A DNA stretch of 64,000 nucleotides from an uncultured Bacteroidales bacterium (lineage in GTDB: Bacteria > Bacteroidota > Bacteroidia > Bacteroidales > UBA932): NCBI GenBank assembly GCA_905234775.1, contig CAJOJC010000001.1, forward strand, positions 1 through 64,000, in the 5' to 3' direction. Shown here in pieces: positions 51,254 to 59,803 of this stretch. Made by a program: the position numbers and the translations under genes. Within the stretch, counting starts at the first letter, position 1. The number at the start of each line of letters is the position of its first letter. Below the pieces are notes generated by a model. That model searched no databases and was not told the DNA's origin. It saw only the letters and a program-made list of their open reading frames with translations.

Positions 51254-53019
51254 CCGATGGGGCTGGTTTTTACCTTCAGCCACCGGGCTACTTCTTCATC
51301 AAGCAGCGTGCCAAGATTCTCAAACACAGCCCTATGGTACTCGTTAAGCCACTCTATTTCCCACCTGTCCAGCAGGCTCAAATCCAGCGCAGACGTCTCG
51401 AAATGACACATAGTAAGCGGCTCAAAGCTAAGGAAATGACCGAATTCTGAGGTTCCGGCGTCTACCGTCAGGACGAGGTTTTCGTGGCGCACGCCGTGTT
51501 TGCCTTCGCGATAGATTCCTGGCTCGTCGGAGGTGATCATGCCTTCGACCATCGGGGTCGGGTCGAGGTTCTGCCGAATCTGGTGGGGCCCTTCGTGGAC
51601 CCCAAGGAAGAAGCCGACGCCGTGGCCGGTCCCATGTCCGAAGTCCATCCGCGAGCGCCAGAGCGGCAGGCGCGCCGCAGCGTCGATCCTGCAACCGGGC
51701 GTGCCGGCCGGGAAGACGGCGCTCGCCAGGTCGATATGGGCTTTGAGGACGAGCGTGTAGTCGCGTATTTCTTCGGGTGTACATTCACCCATGGGGACGG
51801 TACGGGTGATGTCGGTCGTGCCGCTCAGGAACTGGCCGCCCGAGTCGCACAGATACAGGCCGTGGGCTTCGATCGCCGGCGCTCCCTCGCCGCGGGGTGT
51901 GATATAATGGGGCAGCGCGGCGCCCTTCCCGTAGGCCGATATAGTCTCGAAACTGTCGCCCTGGTAGTCCTCGATCTCGGCGCGGTACTGCCCGAGCCGG
52001 ACGGCCGCATCCCACTCGGTCACGGTCTTTCCGGCCTCGATGCTCTTCTCGAGCCAGAAGAGGAACTTTTCCATGGCTACGCCGTCGCGGATGTGGCACT
52101 CGCGAATCCACTCGATTTCCTGCGGGCTTTTCTGCTCCTTGCGGCGCGCTACCGGGCTGGGGGCGTCGAGAACCGGCCCCGACGCCGCACCGCGCAGCTC
52201 GAGGTTGGCGGTGTTGCTGTCCATCCACAGCCGCCCGTCGAATTCCGCGAGTTCAAGGCCGACTTCGGAGTACGGGAGCAGCTCGATTCCGTCGCCCTGC
52301 AGGGCGTCGAAGGTCTCTTCCGTGACCGGGTCCTCGACCTCCTCCTTCAAGACGAACCATTTCGCAAAGTCCTGGCCCACAAGAAGATAGGATATGACCA
52401 TCGGGTTGTATTCGATATCGGAGGCGCGAACGTTCAGGACCCACGCTATTTCGTCGAGCGCGCTTAAAAGTATCGCGTCGCACCCGCGTTCGGCAATCTC
52501 GCCGCGCAGCCACTCCATCTTCTCCTCGCGCGACTCGCCCGCCTTCACCCTGAAGATTGAGGTCTGGGGCACGTCTGGCCGGTCCTCCCACAGCACGCTG
52601 AGCAGGTCGGGGACGCCGACTAACGAAAATGTTTCACGCAGTTCGTCGGCCGCTGCGGCGCTTGTACACAGCGAGTCCACGGCGATGACGGCCCCGTCCG
52701 GGAACTGGCTGCGCAGCCATTCGGGGATGAGGACCTGCTCGGGCACGCGCGTCTTGTGGAGGACGGCTCCCGTTCCCGCGAGCTGCTCGTTAGCCTGAAT
52801 GAAGTAGCGAGTGTCCGTCCACAGCCCGGCATGGTCCAGGGTCACGACTACATCGCCCGCCTCGCCCGTGAACCCGGTAAGCCAGCGGACCTGCTTCCAG
52901 CGCTCGGCCGGATACTCGCTCTGGTGGGGGTCAGATCCCCCGATAATCACGGCGTCCCAGCCGCGTCCCCGCATGAGGGTGCGAAGGGATTCGATACGTT
53001 CGGCGTAAAGGTTATTCAT
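51244..53019 (-). CDS. pepP: Xaa-Pro aminopeptidase (M24B)
   Basis: 591 residues: two creatinase-like N-terminal domains plus a C-terminal pita-bread domain, the three-domain form. Metal ligands are in CDSGGQFLSGTTDITRT (two Asp), GHGTGHGVGFFLGVHEGP (His), TSDEPGIY (Glu) and VRHENL (Glu). Removes an N-terminal residue before proline. No signal peptide, so cytoplasmic. Overlaps the DUF3109 gene by 8 bp. Confidence 0.94.
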   Translation of the reverse strand: MNNLYAERIESLRTLMRGRGWDAVIIGGSDPHQSEYPAERWKQVRWLTGFTGEAGDVVVTLDHAGLWTDTRYFIQANEQLAGTGAVLHKTRVPEQVLIPEWLRSQFPDGAVIAVDSLCTSAAAADELRETFSLVGVPDLLSVLWEDRPDVPQTSIFRVKAGESREEKMEWLRGEIAERGCDAILLSALDEIAWVLNVRASDIEYNPMVISYLLVGQDFAKWFVLKEEVEDPVTEETFDALQGDGIELLPYSEVGLELAEFDGRLWMDSNTANLELRGAASGPVLDAPSPVARRKEQKSPQEIEWIRECHIRDGVAMEKFLFWLEKSIEAGKTVTEWDAAVRLGQYRAEIEDYQGDSFETISAYGKGAALPHYITPRGEGAPAIEAHGLYLCDSGGQFLSGTTDITRTVPMGECTPEEIRDYTLVLKAHIDLASAVFPAGTPGCRIDAAARLPLWRSRMDFGHGTGHGVGFFLGVHEGPHQIRQNLDPTPMVEGMITSDEPGIYREGKHGVRHENLVLTVDAGTSEFGHFLSFEPLTMCHFETSALDLSLLDRWEIEWLNEYHRAVFENLGTLLDEEVARWLKVKTSPIGLE

Positions 53020-53599
53020 CTCCGTTGACGTGTTTCGCGGCGGCGCAGAGCATCTCGTAGAACTCTTCGCCGTAGGCAGCTATAAGGGGTTTTTTCAGGA
53101 ATTTGTAGACTCGGATTTTCTTCTCGCGCCCGAGGCGATAGGCTTCCTTGCAGATGTGCCAGCGATGGAGGTTAAGGGCCTGGCCGCCGCCGGTGAGCTT
53201 CGTTACCCTGATGGGGTAGAGGCTGCAGGAGATGGGCTTTCGAAGTCCCTTACATTCGATGGCGCAGAGGCAATTGCCCTCGCCCGGGAAGTGGCAGTAG
53301 GCGCAGGCGGCCGATCCTTCGGCCAGCGGGGTCACGAGATCGCCGTCGCGGTCGATTGAGAAGAAGCCCTCGCGGGCGACGGCGGCCCGGCCGGCATCCG
53401 TCATGAGCTCTTGGAACGCGGGATAGTTGCGCTCGAGACCCTCCAGTTCGTCTTCGCGAAGGGGTGCGCCGCTGTCGCCTTCGATGCAGCAGGCTCCCTT
53501 GCAGGCCTCATAATCGCAGGCGAAATATTCGGTTACGACCTCCTCCGAAACGAGGATGTCGCCTATCTGAATGATGGTCCCGAAAAGATCTCCGTGCAT
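53012..53599 (-). CDS. DUF3109-family cysteine-rich protein
   Basis: 195 residues. FACDYEACKGACCIEGDSGAPL near the N-terminus and CAYCHFPGEGNCLCAI plus CSLYPIR later provide about ten cysteines typical of DUF3109/YkgJ-like metal-cluster proteins. The reaction is unknown; an Fe-S or zinc cluster is inferred. Coupled to pepP downstream and the M16 homologue upstream. Confidence 0.85.
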   Translation of the reverse strand: MHGDLFGTIIQIGDILVSEEVVTEYFACDYEACKGACCIEGDSGAPLREDELEGLERNYPAFQELMTDAGRAAVAREGFFSIDRDGDLVTPLAEGSAACAYCHFPGEGNCLCAIECKGLRKPISCSLYPIRVTKLTGGGQALNLHRWHICKEAYRLGREKKIRVYKFLKKPLIAAYGEEFYEMLCAAAKHVNGDE

Positions 53600-56013
53600 T
53601 ATTTGACTATATATTCGACCACGCCCGAAGAGATGATTTCTTCGATGATCATCCTTACGTCGTCGTCGTCGATCCGGTCTATGCTCTTAGAATAGAGCGA
53701 GATAAGGTCCTTGCCCTCGCTGTAGCGGTATAGGCAGTATTTGATGATGCCCTCGGGGGTGGCGAGCTCCCTTGCAACATTATTGCGGACGATTTCCTTA
53801 TAGGCCTTGAACTGCGCCTCGCTTACGGAGAAATACTGCAGGTCTTCGAATTCGCCCCGGATGTCCCTGATGGCGGCGAGGGGCTCGGATGCCGAGACTC
53901 CTGCTGGTAATCCGTCCTCGGCGCAGGGCCTGCAGGTGATATAAAGGGTCATGCGCTCGATAGGCGTAAGGTCCATCTTTCCGCTCACTTCGGCGTACAT
54001 ACCCAGGGGCGCGAGGCCGGTGGCAAGCTTCTTCTTCACGGCCTCGAGTGCTATAAGGAAGGCGTAGTAATTGTCCTGGGTCGCCGGGAAAAGTCCCGTC
54101 GCAGCGAGATTGACGCTGGGATCCAGGCCGTCGGCAACGTGGGTAGTTCGGCCGCTGTGGAGGTTATAGCGAACTGGCTCGCGAAGGGCATAGATGCGCG
54201 AGGTTTTGAAATTGCCGATGTACTTCGTAAGGGCCTGGAGCAGCTTCTCTTCGCCGATGTTTCCGGTAAATACGAAGATGCCGTCGGCGGCGTTATTGAA
54301 GCGGCGTGTAATATATTCCTGCACCCTTTCCGGGAGATCGTCGCTAAGGTTGTGGGCGGAACTCTTCTCAAGGAAGATATAGTCCGGACAGATGAGGCTG
54401 TCCATCACCGACTTGACGGACGGCGGGACTGAATTGGTCTTGATGAGGGCGGAGCGCCTGAAGTAATCGTACGAATCCCGGTCGATTTCGCAGTCATAGC
54501 CTATCTTGAGCAGGGCTTTAAGCACGGACTCCACGTCGTTCTCCTGTGCGTCGCAGAAGATTCTCATGTCTTCGAGCGTGATCTGTCCGGTGAGGGAGAT
54601 GCCTTCGGCGAGCAGGAGCTGGTTGAAATCGTACGCGCCCATCCCGGCTATTCGTCCGGTTCTGAGGACGTCGGACAGGTATGCGCTTTCTCCGGGACGG
54701 ATGTCGCGAACAGACGAAGCGCCCCCGCGCGCGGCGAAGCAGAACTTAATGCCGTCCACAGCCATGTCGGGCTTGTAGATGACCTTGATTCCGTTGCTGA
54801 AGGTCCAGAGCTTGCCTCCGGAGACGGGGTCGATGGTCGTGTTCGTGAGCTTTATTCCTCTGACTACGGGCGTCTTCAGGACCTCGCCTATGATGGGGTA
54901 TTTCTTTCGCTGGGTGCGCTCTTCGAACTCGGTCCACTCATCCCCAAGGAAGGCGTGGGCGAAGTTGTTGAACAGCTCCAGTTCGCGCTTCGGGGAGATC
55001 TTGCGGCCCTTGAAGAAGTTCTTGATTATCTCTTGCGAGGCGAGGTTGGTCCCGAAGCGGGCGGCAGAAACACACCGGTCGATATAGAAGGCGTTGCTTT
55101 TCCCCGGTTTCAGTCCCGTCTGCACCAGTTTCGATAGCGAAATCTTCTTCGCCATGTCGAATTCTGCGAGCGTCACTCCGCCCTTTGAGATATCTGCGAA
55201 CACTCCGCTGACTATTCTCATCGCCTCATCGCGCTGGTCATCGGGAACGTAAATATTTAGGGAGTTGAGTTTGGAATCCATATAGCAGGGGATGTTCCTG
55301 TCCTTGAATTCACGCTGGAGCCGGTCGGTGACTATGTGGCTCATCTCGCGCCCAAGCAGCTCGGAAACGAGCGGTACGGGGGTGTTGGCCTGGTCGCGGG
55401 TGATGCTTCCACCCTTGAAGACGAATTCGAGCGCGCCGCCTTCTCCATCGGGGTTGAATTCCAGCTTGCTACCTTCTTTCGGCGGGTTAGACCTTTGGCC
55501 GGGAGAGAGGCGGGGGATTGTGAGTCCCAGCGTCTGCAGCGCGGTCTTGTAGATGGTGCGGTCGATGTCGCCGCTGATGATGATTGACTGCTCGCCGTCG
55601 GACAGCTTAACCAGGTCGAAGATCATCAGAAGGGTAGAATCGGAGGTGTTTTTTGCGCTGATGTCCACATCCGGGAAATGGAACGTGCGGGCATTCTTGC
55701 TGATGTTCACATATCCGTTTCGGGTATACGGAACGCCGGTGCGCTGGAGGAACTCTTGCGGGCTGATGTGTTCGAGTTCCGAGAGCGCCTGCCTGGTCGA
55801 AGGAATATCGGTGATTCCTTCCTGGACCAGGGCGAAGTCCGCACGGCCCTTGACCGCGGGATTGGAGACGAGATAGTACGCGATGCCGTTCGAGAGCGTG
55901 CCGGTCGCAACTTCCCCGGCCTGCTTGAGCTTGGGAAGGCCCTGGGCTCGCAGGCTTTCGAGAGGAAGCAGCATTATGAACGCTGCAAGAAAGTACCGCG
56001 CAATGCGTCTCAT
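53599..56013 (-). CDS. M16 (insulinase-like) protein lacking the zinc motif
   Basis: 804 residues with signal peptide (LAAFIMLLPLESLRAQ). Two M16-type halves: TLSNGIAYYLVSNPAVKGRADFALVQEG starts the first and FSNGIKVIYKPDMAVDGIKFCFAARGG the second. The HxxEH zinc-binding motif expected about 40 residues into the first half is not seen (QALSELEHISPQEFL stands there), so hydrolysis by the usual mechanism is unlikely. Periplasmic; may act as a binding partner. The first base overlaps the DUF3109 gene. Confidence 0.82.
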   Translation of the reverse strand: MRRIARYFLAAFIMLLPLESLRAQGLPKLKQAGEVATGTLSNGIAYYLVSNPAVKGRADFALVQEGITDIPSTRQALSELEHISPQEFLQRTGVPYTRNGYVNISKNARTFHFPDVDISAKNTSDSTLLMIFDLVKLSDGEQSIIISGDIDRTIYKTALQTLGLTIPRLSPGQRSNPPKEGSKLEFNPDGEGGALEFVFKGGSITRDQANTPVPLVSELLGREMSHIVTDRLQREFKDRNIPCYMDSKLNSLNIYVPDDQRDEAMRIVSGVFADISKGGVTLAEFDMAKKISLSKLVQTGLKPGKSNAFYIDRCVSAARFGTNLASQEIIKNFFKGRKISPKRELELFNNFAHAFLGDEWTEFEERTQRKKYPIIGEVLKTPVVRGIKLTNTTIDPVSGGKLWTFSNGIKVIYKPDMAVDGIKFCFAARGGASSVRDIRPGESAYLSDVLRTGRIAGMGAYDFNQLLLAEGISLTGQITLEDMRIFCDAQENDVESVLKALLKIGYDCEIDRDSYDYFRRSALIKTNSVPPSVKSVMDSLICPDYIFLEKSSAHNLSDDLPERVQEYITRRFNNAADGIFVFTGNIGEEKLLQALTKYIGNFKTSRIYALREPVRYNLHSGRTTHVADGLDPSVNLAATGLFPATQDNYYAFLIALEAVKKKLATGLAPLGMYAEVSGKMDLTPIERMTLYITCRPCAEDGLPAGVSASEPLAAIRDIRGEFEDLQYFSVSEAQFKAYKEIVRNNVARELATPEGIIKYCLYRYSEGKDLISLYSKSIDRIDDDDVRMIIEEIISSGVVEYIVK

Positions 56014-56786
56014 CTGTATCTTGTAGGGTTAGTATCGATTTCGGTCATCTCTACTCGAAGGCCGGGCATGGCCTTTACGATGATGTCTTTTAGCAGGTCC
56101 TTCGTGTACTGTTCGCTCTGGTAGTGGCCTAACTCCACGAGCAGCATTCCGTCATTGTCGAAATAGTCGTGGTAGTGGAATTCGCCGGTTATGAAGCAGT
56201 CGGCGCCTTTACTGGCGGCCGTTTGCATCAGGAATGCACCGGCGCCGCCGCAGAGGGCGACTGTTTTGACGGGTTTTGTCGGCTCTGTGTGTTTTAGGCA
56301 CTTGACTTTGAAGGTTTCTTTGAGTTGGTTCAGGAGTGTTTCTGCGTCGGTTGGCTTTGCGAGTTCGCCGATCAGCCCGCTGCCGGCATCCATTCCGTCT
56401 TTCGGCTCCAGCCAATCGAGGTCCCGGAGGCCTATGAGCTCGGCTATTTTGAAGTTGACTCCGCCGCGGGCGTTGTCCAGGCTGGTGTGGGCGGAATAAA
56501 TGGCCAGGCCTTTAGTAATGGCTTTCGCGACGCACCTTTGCTGGTAGGTGGAGTCGCTGACCTGCTTCAGGGCGTGGAACAGAAGAGGGTGATGAGACAC
56601 TATCATCGAGCAGCCTTTTTCAACGGCCTCGTCGACTCTCTCTTCAGTAATATCGAGGCAAACGAGTACTCCTTTGACCTCGTCCTGAGTAAAGCCCACC
56701 TGAAGGCCAGAATTATCCCATTCGTCCTGCAACTTCAGCGGCGCGACCGCCTCAATCGCGTTGATAACATCCTTTACTTTCGTCAT
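56010..56786 (-). CDS. Nif3-like dinuclear-metal protein (DUF34)
   Basis: 258 residues. VKDVINAIEAVAPLKLQDEWDNSGLQVG at the start, VSHHPLLFH (metal histidines near 65), and GEFHYHDYFDNDGMLLVELGHYQSE near the end are diagnostic of the Nif3/YbgI family (PF01784). Metal-binding toroidal hexamer; the reaction is unsettled, with GTP cyclohydrolase-like or metal-insertase proposals. Overlaps the M16 gene by 4 bp. Confidence 0.94.
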   Translation of the reverse strand: MTKVKDVINAIEAVAPLKLQDEWDNSGLQVGFTQDEVKGVLVCLDITEERVDEAVEKGCSMIVSHHPLLFHALKQVSDSTYQQRCVAKAITKGLAIYSAHTSLDNARGGVNFKIAELIGLRDLDWLEPKDGMDAGSGLIGELAKPTDAETLLNQLKETFKVKCLKHTEPTKPVKTVALCGGAGAFLMQTAASKGADCFITGEFHYHDYFDNDGMLLVELGHYQSEQYTKDLLKDIIVKAMPGLRVEMTEIDTNPTRYR

Positions 56787-56808
56787 AGCCTACGAATATA
56801 CGAAAAAA

Positions 56809-57852
56809 CTATATCAGCTCGGCAATTATCGAGTCCGCGACGAACCATTTGTCTTCAGGGATGGAGACGTGTTTACCGTCGATATCAATCCCTTCGGCGC
56901 GCCTGAGGCCGAGCATTATCTTCTCTTCGCGGATTTCTTCGGGGGTGAGAACCTCGAAACTGCGGGTCCAGCCGGTGAGGTTTTCGGAATTCCAGCTGCG
57001 GACTTCGCGCAATCCGCCGGGAGCGCTGTCGTCTACGATCGTGGCGAGCGAATGCGCGCCGGGGCCGAGGCCGACATAGGGGGCCCTGCGCCAGTAGGCG
57101 CTGTTGTGGACGGCCTCCCTCCCCGGGCGCGCCCAGTTCGAGATTTCGTAATGGCGGTAGCCCGCTTCGCGCAGCCTGTCGCAGATCAGCTTATACTGCG
57201 CAGCGCACTGCTCGTCCGGGAGCTCTTCGTACTTGCCGTCTTTGATGTCCTGGGCCAATTGCGAGCCCTCTTCTATCGACAGTTGATATGCCGAAATATG
57301 TTCCGGCCCCATGGCGACGAGCCCGTCGAGGGTCGAGCCCAGCATCTCGTCGGTCAGGCCGCCAATCCCGAAAATGATATCAAGGCTGATGTTGTCTATC
57401 CCGCCGTCGCGAAGAATTCGAAAGGCCTCCATGGCCGCGGCGCTGTCGTGGCGCCTGCCCATCCAGCGCAGCAGTCCGTCGTCGAGCGACTGGATTCCCA
57501 TGCTCACCCGGTTCACCCCGACCTCGCGCAGCATGCGCACGAACGGGTAGCCGCGGCCGACTACGTCGTCCGGATTTACCTCAACCGTGAACTCCTTGTA
57601 CGGGCCTTCGGGCAGGGCCTTCTTCAGGTCAAAAAAGAAACGGAGGGGCATCACCGACGGTGTGCCTCCTCCGATATAGAGGGTCTTTAACTGTTCGTTC
57701 GACTCCTTGATTTCTCCGCCACGAAGCCTCGCTTCGGCGCAGATTTCGTCTATGTAGCCGTCGTACTCTTCCGGTTCCCTGCAGGTCAGCTCAGAATAGA
57801 AATCGCAGTACCGGCAGAAACTCTTGCAGAAGGGGACGTGGACATAGATCAT
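56809..57852 (-). CDS. hemW: HemW-like radical SAM protein
   Basis: 347 residues. The radical SAM cysteines are C9, C13 and C16 in VPFCKSFCRYCDFYS; LYIGGGTPSVM and RVSMGIQSLDD follow as in the HemN/HemW family. The absence of the extra N-terminal HemN residues and the YCDFYS variant favour HemW, a heme chaperone, over the oxygen-independent coproporphyrinogen oxidase. Shares its first base with the upstream gene stop. Confidence 0.92.
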   Translation of the reverse strand: MIYVHVPFCKSFCRYCDFYSELTCREPEEYDGYIDEICAEARLRGGEIKESNEQLKTLYIGGGTPSVMPLRFFFDLKKALPEGPYKEFTVEVNPDDVVGRGYPFVRMLREVGVNRVSMGIQSLDDGLLRWMGRRHDSAAAMEAFRILRDGGIDNISLDIIFGIGGLTDEMLGSTLDGLVAMGPEHISAYQLSIEEGSQLAQDIKDGKYEELPDEQCAAQYKLICDRLREAGYRHYEISNWARPGREAVHNSAYWRRAPYVGLGPGAHSLATIVDDSAPGGLREVRSWNSENLTGWTRSFEVLTPEEIREEKIMLGLRRAEGIDIDGKHVSIPEDKWFVADSIIAELI

Positions 57853-58760
57853 TAGCGGAGCACGAGTTCTGTTTCGCCCAGAAGGCCGGCTGCAGAGTAA
57901 ACCTCGGCCGTGTAAACGCCCTTCTCGTACTGAGGGATATCGTTTACGTAGATGATCATGTCGACCTCTGCTCCCTCGTAGTCGACTTCGCGCGAAGCGG
58001 TCGCGGCTACGGCCTCTCCGGCGAGAGTGAATGAAGCGTTGGTTCCGTCGAGAAGAAGGTTGCCCTCCGGATCCTTCACCCTGAGGTAGATGGTGACGGG
58101 GCCTCTCTTCGCGAGGTCGTTCTCAACCAGACTGAGTTCGACTGCAAGCCTGCGGACGCGGCTGCTGCGGTCGGTGACTTTGTCTGAACCATTGTATGCC
58201 TTGCAGACGATGCCCCTGGCCTTGATCTTGGAGCCGGTGGCTACCTTTTCTGCATATTCCTTATTCTGGGCTTCGAGTTCCTCGTTCTTGCCGGTTGCGG
58301 CTGCGAGATTCTTCTTGGTGGAAGAGAGCTCTTCGGACAGCCTCTGGTTCTGCTGATTCAGCGAATCGATTTGGACGAGATAGTTGCGCATGATTGAGCG
58401 GAGGGTTCCGAGTTCCTTCTCGTACTGGCGCATTTTGGCCCTGTTGGTAGCCTCGGTACTCTTGATGCGGCTTACGAGAACTGCGACTTCCTCGCGGGAG
58501 GAGTCGAGCTGGCTGTTGATGGATTCGTAGTCCGAGGAAAGATTGGCGAAATCTTCCTGAAGCTGGCCGATGCGCTCGGTAAGGTCTGCCTTGTCTGCCT
58601 CGAGTTCCTTGACCATTTTGTAGTCGCGGGTGCCGATGACTGCCAGGGCGACTGCGAGACCTACAGCTATAATAGAAAGGACGATAACGACTATGCCGTT
58701 ACTCTTTTTCTTTTCCGCTTTTTCGCGTTCAATTCTTGCGATGGGATCTTCTTTTTCCAT
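57852..58760 (-). CDS. Membrane-anchored coiled-coil protein
   Basis: 302 residues from the ATG at 58760; an in-frame ATG at 58793 lies within the -7 promoter element and is rejected. A charged cytoplasmic start, one membrane helix (about 22-44), a long coiled coil (50-175) and a C-terminal beta domain (180-302) with IYLRVKDPEGNLLLDG. First gene of the operon hemW to pepP. Role unknown; shape suits an envelope spanning or division-related protein. Confidence 0.82.
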   Translation of the reverse strand: MEKEDPIARIEREKAEKKKSNGIVVIVLSIIAVGLAVALAVIGTRDYKMVKELEADKADLTERIGQLQEDFANLSSDYESINSQLDSSREEVAVLVSRIKSTEATNRAKMRQYEKELGTLRSIMRNYLVQIDSLNQQNQRLSEELSSTKKNLAAATGKNEELEAQNKEYAEKVATGSKIKARGIVCKAYNGSDKVTDRSSRVRRLAVELSLVENDLAKRGPVTIYLRVKDPEGNLLLDGTNASFTLAGEAVAATASREVDYEGAEVDMIIYVNDIPQYEKGVYTAEVYSAAGLLGETELVLR

Positions 58761-58790
58761 ATGTTTCGAGTTTATTTGCTTTGAATGGCG

Positions 58791-58798
58791 CAAATATA
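58791..58798 (-). promoter_or_regulatory. Candidate -7 element of the hemW-pepP operon
   Basis: TATATTTG on the minus strand, 30 bp before the ATG at 58760. No -33 match at standard distance. Confidence 0.55.
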
Positions 58799-58878
58799 CA
58801 AAAATTATGCAAGGCAGTTTACTCTCCCCTTTGGCCCCTTGGAATAGGGAGCGAGGTGTCGAGCGACCGGTTTAGCAA

Positions 58879-58907
58879 GGGCCCCGGCTTCGGGGTTGCC
58901 GGGGCCC
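58879..58907. repeat. GC-rich perfect hairpin
   Basis: GGGCCCCGGC pairs with GCCGGGGCCC around TTCGGGGTT. No T run follows on either strand, so it is not a standard terminator. Confidence 0.75.
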
Positions 58908-59016
58908 GACACCAGTTAATAATACAGAATAACCTTCTGCCAAAGTACCCATCGCGCAAGCTGAGCCTTTCCCTCGAGCTTGGCGCAGCGCGATCAAGGG
59001 TTGGACATTGGGGTGA

Positions 59017-59078
59017 TTTACACACCAAGGGGTGATTTTGAAGGGTTTGGTGTGTGATTTGGGCGGTTTTACACACCA
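59017..59078. repeat. TTTACACACCA repeats
   Basis: Direct copies at 59017-59027 and 59068-59078, an inverted partial copy around 59046-59057, and one more copy at 985-995. Confidence 0.75.
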
Positions 59079-59323
59079 GGACGCGCAAGGTGGAAAACGA
59101 AGGGTGGGACCTTGTGCGCTAGAAGGCGTGGGATGGGGTTTTACGCACAAGGTCCCGGCCCTATGATTCCACCTTGTGCAAGAAGAGAGACTCTGAACAA
59201 AGAGAGAGAGGATGCAGAACAAAAAGAGATGGACCAGAACACAAATAGTGGAGCCCAAGAACAAATGATGGACATTAACCTGAGTGTGGAGGGTTAGGAT
59301 TATGTGATTATCCAAGTTACTGC

Positions 59324-59331
59324 TATCTTTG
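59324..59331 (+). promoter_or_regulatory. Candidate -7 element just before the 59336 gene
   Basis: TATCTTTG ends 4 bp before the ATG at 59336, which would give a leaderless or nearly leaderless transcript. No -33 match. Confidence 0.45.
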
Positions 59332-59335
59332 CAGT

Positions 59336-59803
59336 ATGAAGTATCTGATTCGTTCCATTAAATATTTTCTTTACCTGCTGTTTTTGCTGGTAATTTTCGT
59401 CACAGTTATTTATTTCGTCACCGCCAAGGGCGCGCCGCTAGAGTCGATGTTCAGGAATGGTTACAATTCCATCTGGGCGATGCTCGGCGTTCTGGTTGTT
59501 TTTGCTGCGGCCTATCCTCGCGTAGGTTATGGCAAACGGCGCATACGCGCTACCGGCACGGCGGATGAAATTATCACAAAAATCGAAGCTCACATGAAAG
59601 CCCGCGGCTACGAGCTCGTAAGCCGCGACGCGGAAGACAACCTGGTTTTCCGCCAGGCCTCATTCCTCGGAAGATTGGGAAAGATGTTCGACAAGGTCTA
59701 TTTTTACCGCGCTCTTGGCGGCTATGAAATGGAAGGCCGTCTAAAGGACATCGTCCGCCTGGACACCGCGTTCTACCAGTTTTTTGAGGATACTGGAGAA
59801 TAG
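59336..59803 (+). CDS. Membrane protein of unknown function
   Basis: 155 residues with two hydrophobic helices (about 8-30 and 43-61), then a soluble alpha/beta domain (about 75-150: DEIITKIEAHMKARGYELVSRD and DNLVFRQASFLGRL). Single gene on the plus strand between two minus-strand operons. Its last 63 bp overlap the 3' end of lpxK on the other strand. No family recognised. Confidence 0.75.
   Translation: MKYLIRSIKYFLYLLFLLVIFVTVIYFVTAKGAPLESMFRNGYNSIWAMLGVLVVFAAAYPRVGYGKRRIRATGTADEIITKIEAHMKARGYELVSRDAEDNLVFRQASFLGRLGKMFDKVYFYRALGGYEMEGRLKDIVRLDTAFYQFFEDTGE

Larger units (their letters stand above)
58761..59323. other. Intergenic block with hairpins and repeats
   Basis: About 560 bp without a convincing gene. 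It holds a 10-bp perfect GC hairpin (58879-58907) framed by GGTGTCG/CGACACC, a segment at 58975-59010 like that at 713-745, and TTTACACACCA at 59017-59027 and 59068-59078 with an inverted TGGTGTGTGA between them. Confidence 0.65.

Noticed and set aside
58736..59315. Open frames in the 59-kb intergenic block
   Set aside because: Low-complexity translations crossing hairpins and repeats; no conserved motif.
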